From Bigelowiella natans CCMP2755 (Eukaryota > Cercozoa > Chlorarachniophyceae): a stretch of DNA of 64,000 nt. Below, piece by piece: positions 62,812 through 64,000 of this stretch. Under the pieces are notes generated by a model. That model was not told the DNA's origin. It saw only the letters and a program-made list of their open reading frames with translations, and made no database searches. Position numbers and translations under genes: made by a program. The stretch is from the NCBI GenBank assembly GCA_000320545.1, contig ADNK01000698.1, positions 1-64,000 on the forward strand, read 5' to 3'. Positions within the stretch are counted from its first letter, which is position 1. Each line of letters opens with the position of its first letter.

Positions 62812-64000
62812 ATAATATTACGTAATATGCATCTCTACACTATTAGTCATTCTTCCTCCCCCTCCCCCCCACCCCCAATATTGTCCTATTCATATCCCCT
62901 GCTGATTTCCAGTAAAACCTTCTTCCAGTAGATGCTTGCTCCACGGATAATACCGTAGCGCTTAAAGAATTGCCAGTGCGACATACGGTTTGTATAGCCT
63001 AACTTCCTCACGGTGACAGCATCCACCACGCCGCACGTCGTGAGCTGGCGCATCACTTCCGATCGATCGATTTCCAACGGCGCCTTCTCCTTGTTCGGCT
63101 TGATGCATCGTACGAAGTGGGAATCCGTTGCGCGAATGGTAGCGAGAAGACTGCTGAGTTGGCTTTGGAATTGTTTGGCCAAGCTAGTTGCCCCCCCTCT
63201 TCTCTTGCGTCTGCCACTACGCATTCGCCCTGTCTGCTTCATCTTCCTCTTGCTTCCCTCCTTCTCCTCATCCTCCCGACTCCCACCCCCTGTGCTCGTG
63301 GCAAACATCTTCTGAATTAGTGAATTCGAAGAGGTGCGCATCATGTCCTCCACATCCAACGTTAGTTTGCTTCGGTTCTTGGCTAGAAATCCGGTGGAGT
63401 CATAGACGACGTCCTCGGCAAAGTGTTTGATTGTGAAGTGCGGGTCGTTTGCCATGCGCGGCGCAATGAACTTGGGGTGAGCGCTGTGAGCCTTCTGAAG
63501 CTTGCTGACAAAGCCAGTGTCGGAGCCGGTTTTCACCTGCCATATAAAGAAAGAAGAGGGGAAATTATAATAGATTGGCGGAGAGAAACATTGTAGCGGT
63601 TGTGCAAAGCTACTTGTTACTTCGTGGCACTTTTACCTTAAGCTCGTCCCTGAGCATGAGGAAGACGCCTCCCTTCTTTTCCAGAAGTGCCACAGTGTCG
63701 CTGAAGAAAGAAAGTTGTACTGATTTTATTAGAACTCATAGTGCACAAATCTGGTAGCACATGATCCCCCCCCCCCCCCCCTCTCTATCTGAAAAATAAT
63801 CAATTACACCCGTGTTTGTGAGTGTGTTTGTGTTTGTGTTTGAATCGACCTGTTATCTGGGTAGGGCATCTTGTCTATGTTAATTTTTTCTTCGCTGTAC
63901 ACACGAAGCTCCATTTTGAAGACCTTTTCACCGTAAGAAGAAGCAAAGATGATTCAGCACCAATCAACTCTCCGCAGCCGTCTCAATCAGTCGGTAAAAC
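56793..64000 (-). CDS. Unconventional myosin heavy chain with coiled-coil neck/tail and C-terminal PH domain, 5' end off window
   Basis: Actin motor. The window holds the C-terminal half of the motor and the whole tail. Motor: KVFKMELRVYSEEKI (about 63.9 kb), GGVFLMLRDELK (63.65 kb), then exon about 62922-63536 with FTIKHFAEDVVYDSTGFLAK, the actin-binding QFQSQLSSLLATIRATDSHF, VRCIKPNKEKAPLE and the relay/converter MRQLTTCGVVDAVTVRKLGY. Neck: one degenerate IQ-like motif (VISAYIRGYGQRRKY, about 62.28 kb). Tail: charged helices (EEAEKAAEHARVEALEREVE at 59.9 kb; 60.6-62.0 kb), acidic and Pro-rich linkers (58.0-58.7 kb), then a PH domain: IREGYLKKRGG, KRYFMLKK, then exon 56793-56856 completing the C-terminal helix (DQWIHQLRLYN) and stop TAG 56793-56795. 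Loop 2 is long and basic. A PH tail suggests membrane phosphoinositide targeting. Class not assigned. Confidence 0.93.
57058..57440 (-). other. PH-domain exon of the myosin tail
   Basis: Frame with GKQPKHTRAPSAPRGEYFPD, IREGYLKKRGG (beta-1), KKRYFMLKK (beta-2/3), CYFFCYYLSKRDQKELGVM, RIVTKYKL and RMYLIKAESESHRDQ. The donor TG|GTGCGTG splits the invariant Trp codon, which is completed by exon 56793-56856 after acceptor GTGTTAG. Confidence 0.85.
58750..58815 (+). repeat. (CA)n-(TA)n compound microsatellite in myosin intron
   Basis: About 14 CA units then about 12 TA units. The same CA-then-TA order occurs at 50016 and 55374. Confidence 0.95.
59745..59800 (+). repeat. (AT)n microsatellite in myosin intron
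   Basis: ACACA run into about 19 TA units, immediately 3' of a coiled-coil exon (59820-60060). Confidence 0.95.
60750..60787 (+). repeat. (AT)n microsatellite in myosin intron
   Basis: About 18 AT units; a (GT)n run follows at 60890-60913. Confidence 0.95.

Noticed and set aside
1-64000. tRNA, rRNA, snRNA, transposase or reverse transcriptase genes
   Set aside because: Searched by eye for tRNA boxes, conserved snRNA cores and polymerase or integrase motifs; none could be supported.

Overview
This is a nuclear eukaryotic window. Nearly every gene is split into exons of about 30-300 bases by short GT-AG introns of roughly 50-300 bases, and the introns and spacers are unusually rich in microsatellites. 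All three standard stop codons end genes here, so the code is standard. The coproporphyrinogen oxidase begins with a hydrophobic, signal-peptide-like leader followed by an Arg/Ser/Ala stretch, as in plastid proteins of algae with complex (secondary) plastids. With an IP3-receptor-like channel and a PH-tailed myosin, this suggests an intron-rich secondary-plastid protist, for example a chlorarachniophyte. That lineage is an inference and species is not claimed. Gene models below were built by joining exons whose phases match and whose translations align with known families.

Layout, left to right: eRF1 (minus, 3' end off the left edge, about 1-4393); an unrecognised CCCH zinc-finger gene (plus, about 5814-10863); a giant IP3-receptor-like calcium channel (minus, 12521 to about 37.1 kb); coproporphyrinogen III oxidase (plus, 38117-42656); acyl-CoA-binding protein (minus, 43400-43892); an NAD(P)-dependent extended SDR/epimerase (plus, 44462-47127); a three-KH RNA-binding protein (minus, 47986-53269); an RNPS1-like RRM/SR protein (plus, 53813-55111); and an unconventional myosin with a C-terminal PH domain (minus, 56793 to beyond 64000). 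The strands alternate without exception, so spacers are alternately divergent (shared promoter regions) and convergent.

The most striking non-genic signal is that all four convergent (tail-to-tail) spacers, and none of the divergent ones, are filled with palindrome-rich DNA made of GCTAGC, GCATGC, ACATGT and CCAGCTGG-like words. They include a recurring 12-bp palindrome CATGCTAGCATG and an approximately 85-bp dispersed repeat found in two of these spacers. Among the genes, the IP3-receptor-like channel is the most unusual. Its pore exon aligns with the family on both sides, but the conserved GGGVGD selectivity filter is absent. Its exon series also runs, in phase, through a segment with extra transmembrane helices in the middle of the normally cytosolic region.

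Functionally the genes form no pathway. They are core eukaryotic functions: translation termination, splicing and mRNA quality control (KH protein, RNPS1), heme/chlorophyll synthesis, acyl-CoA handling, calcium release and actin motors.
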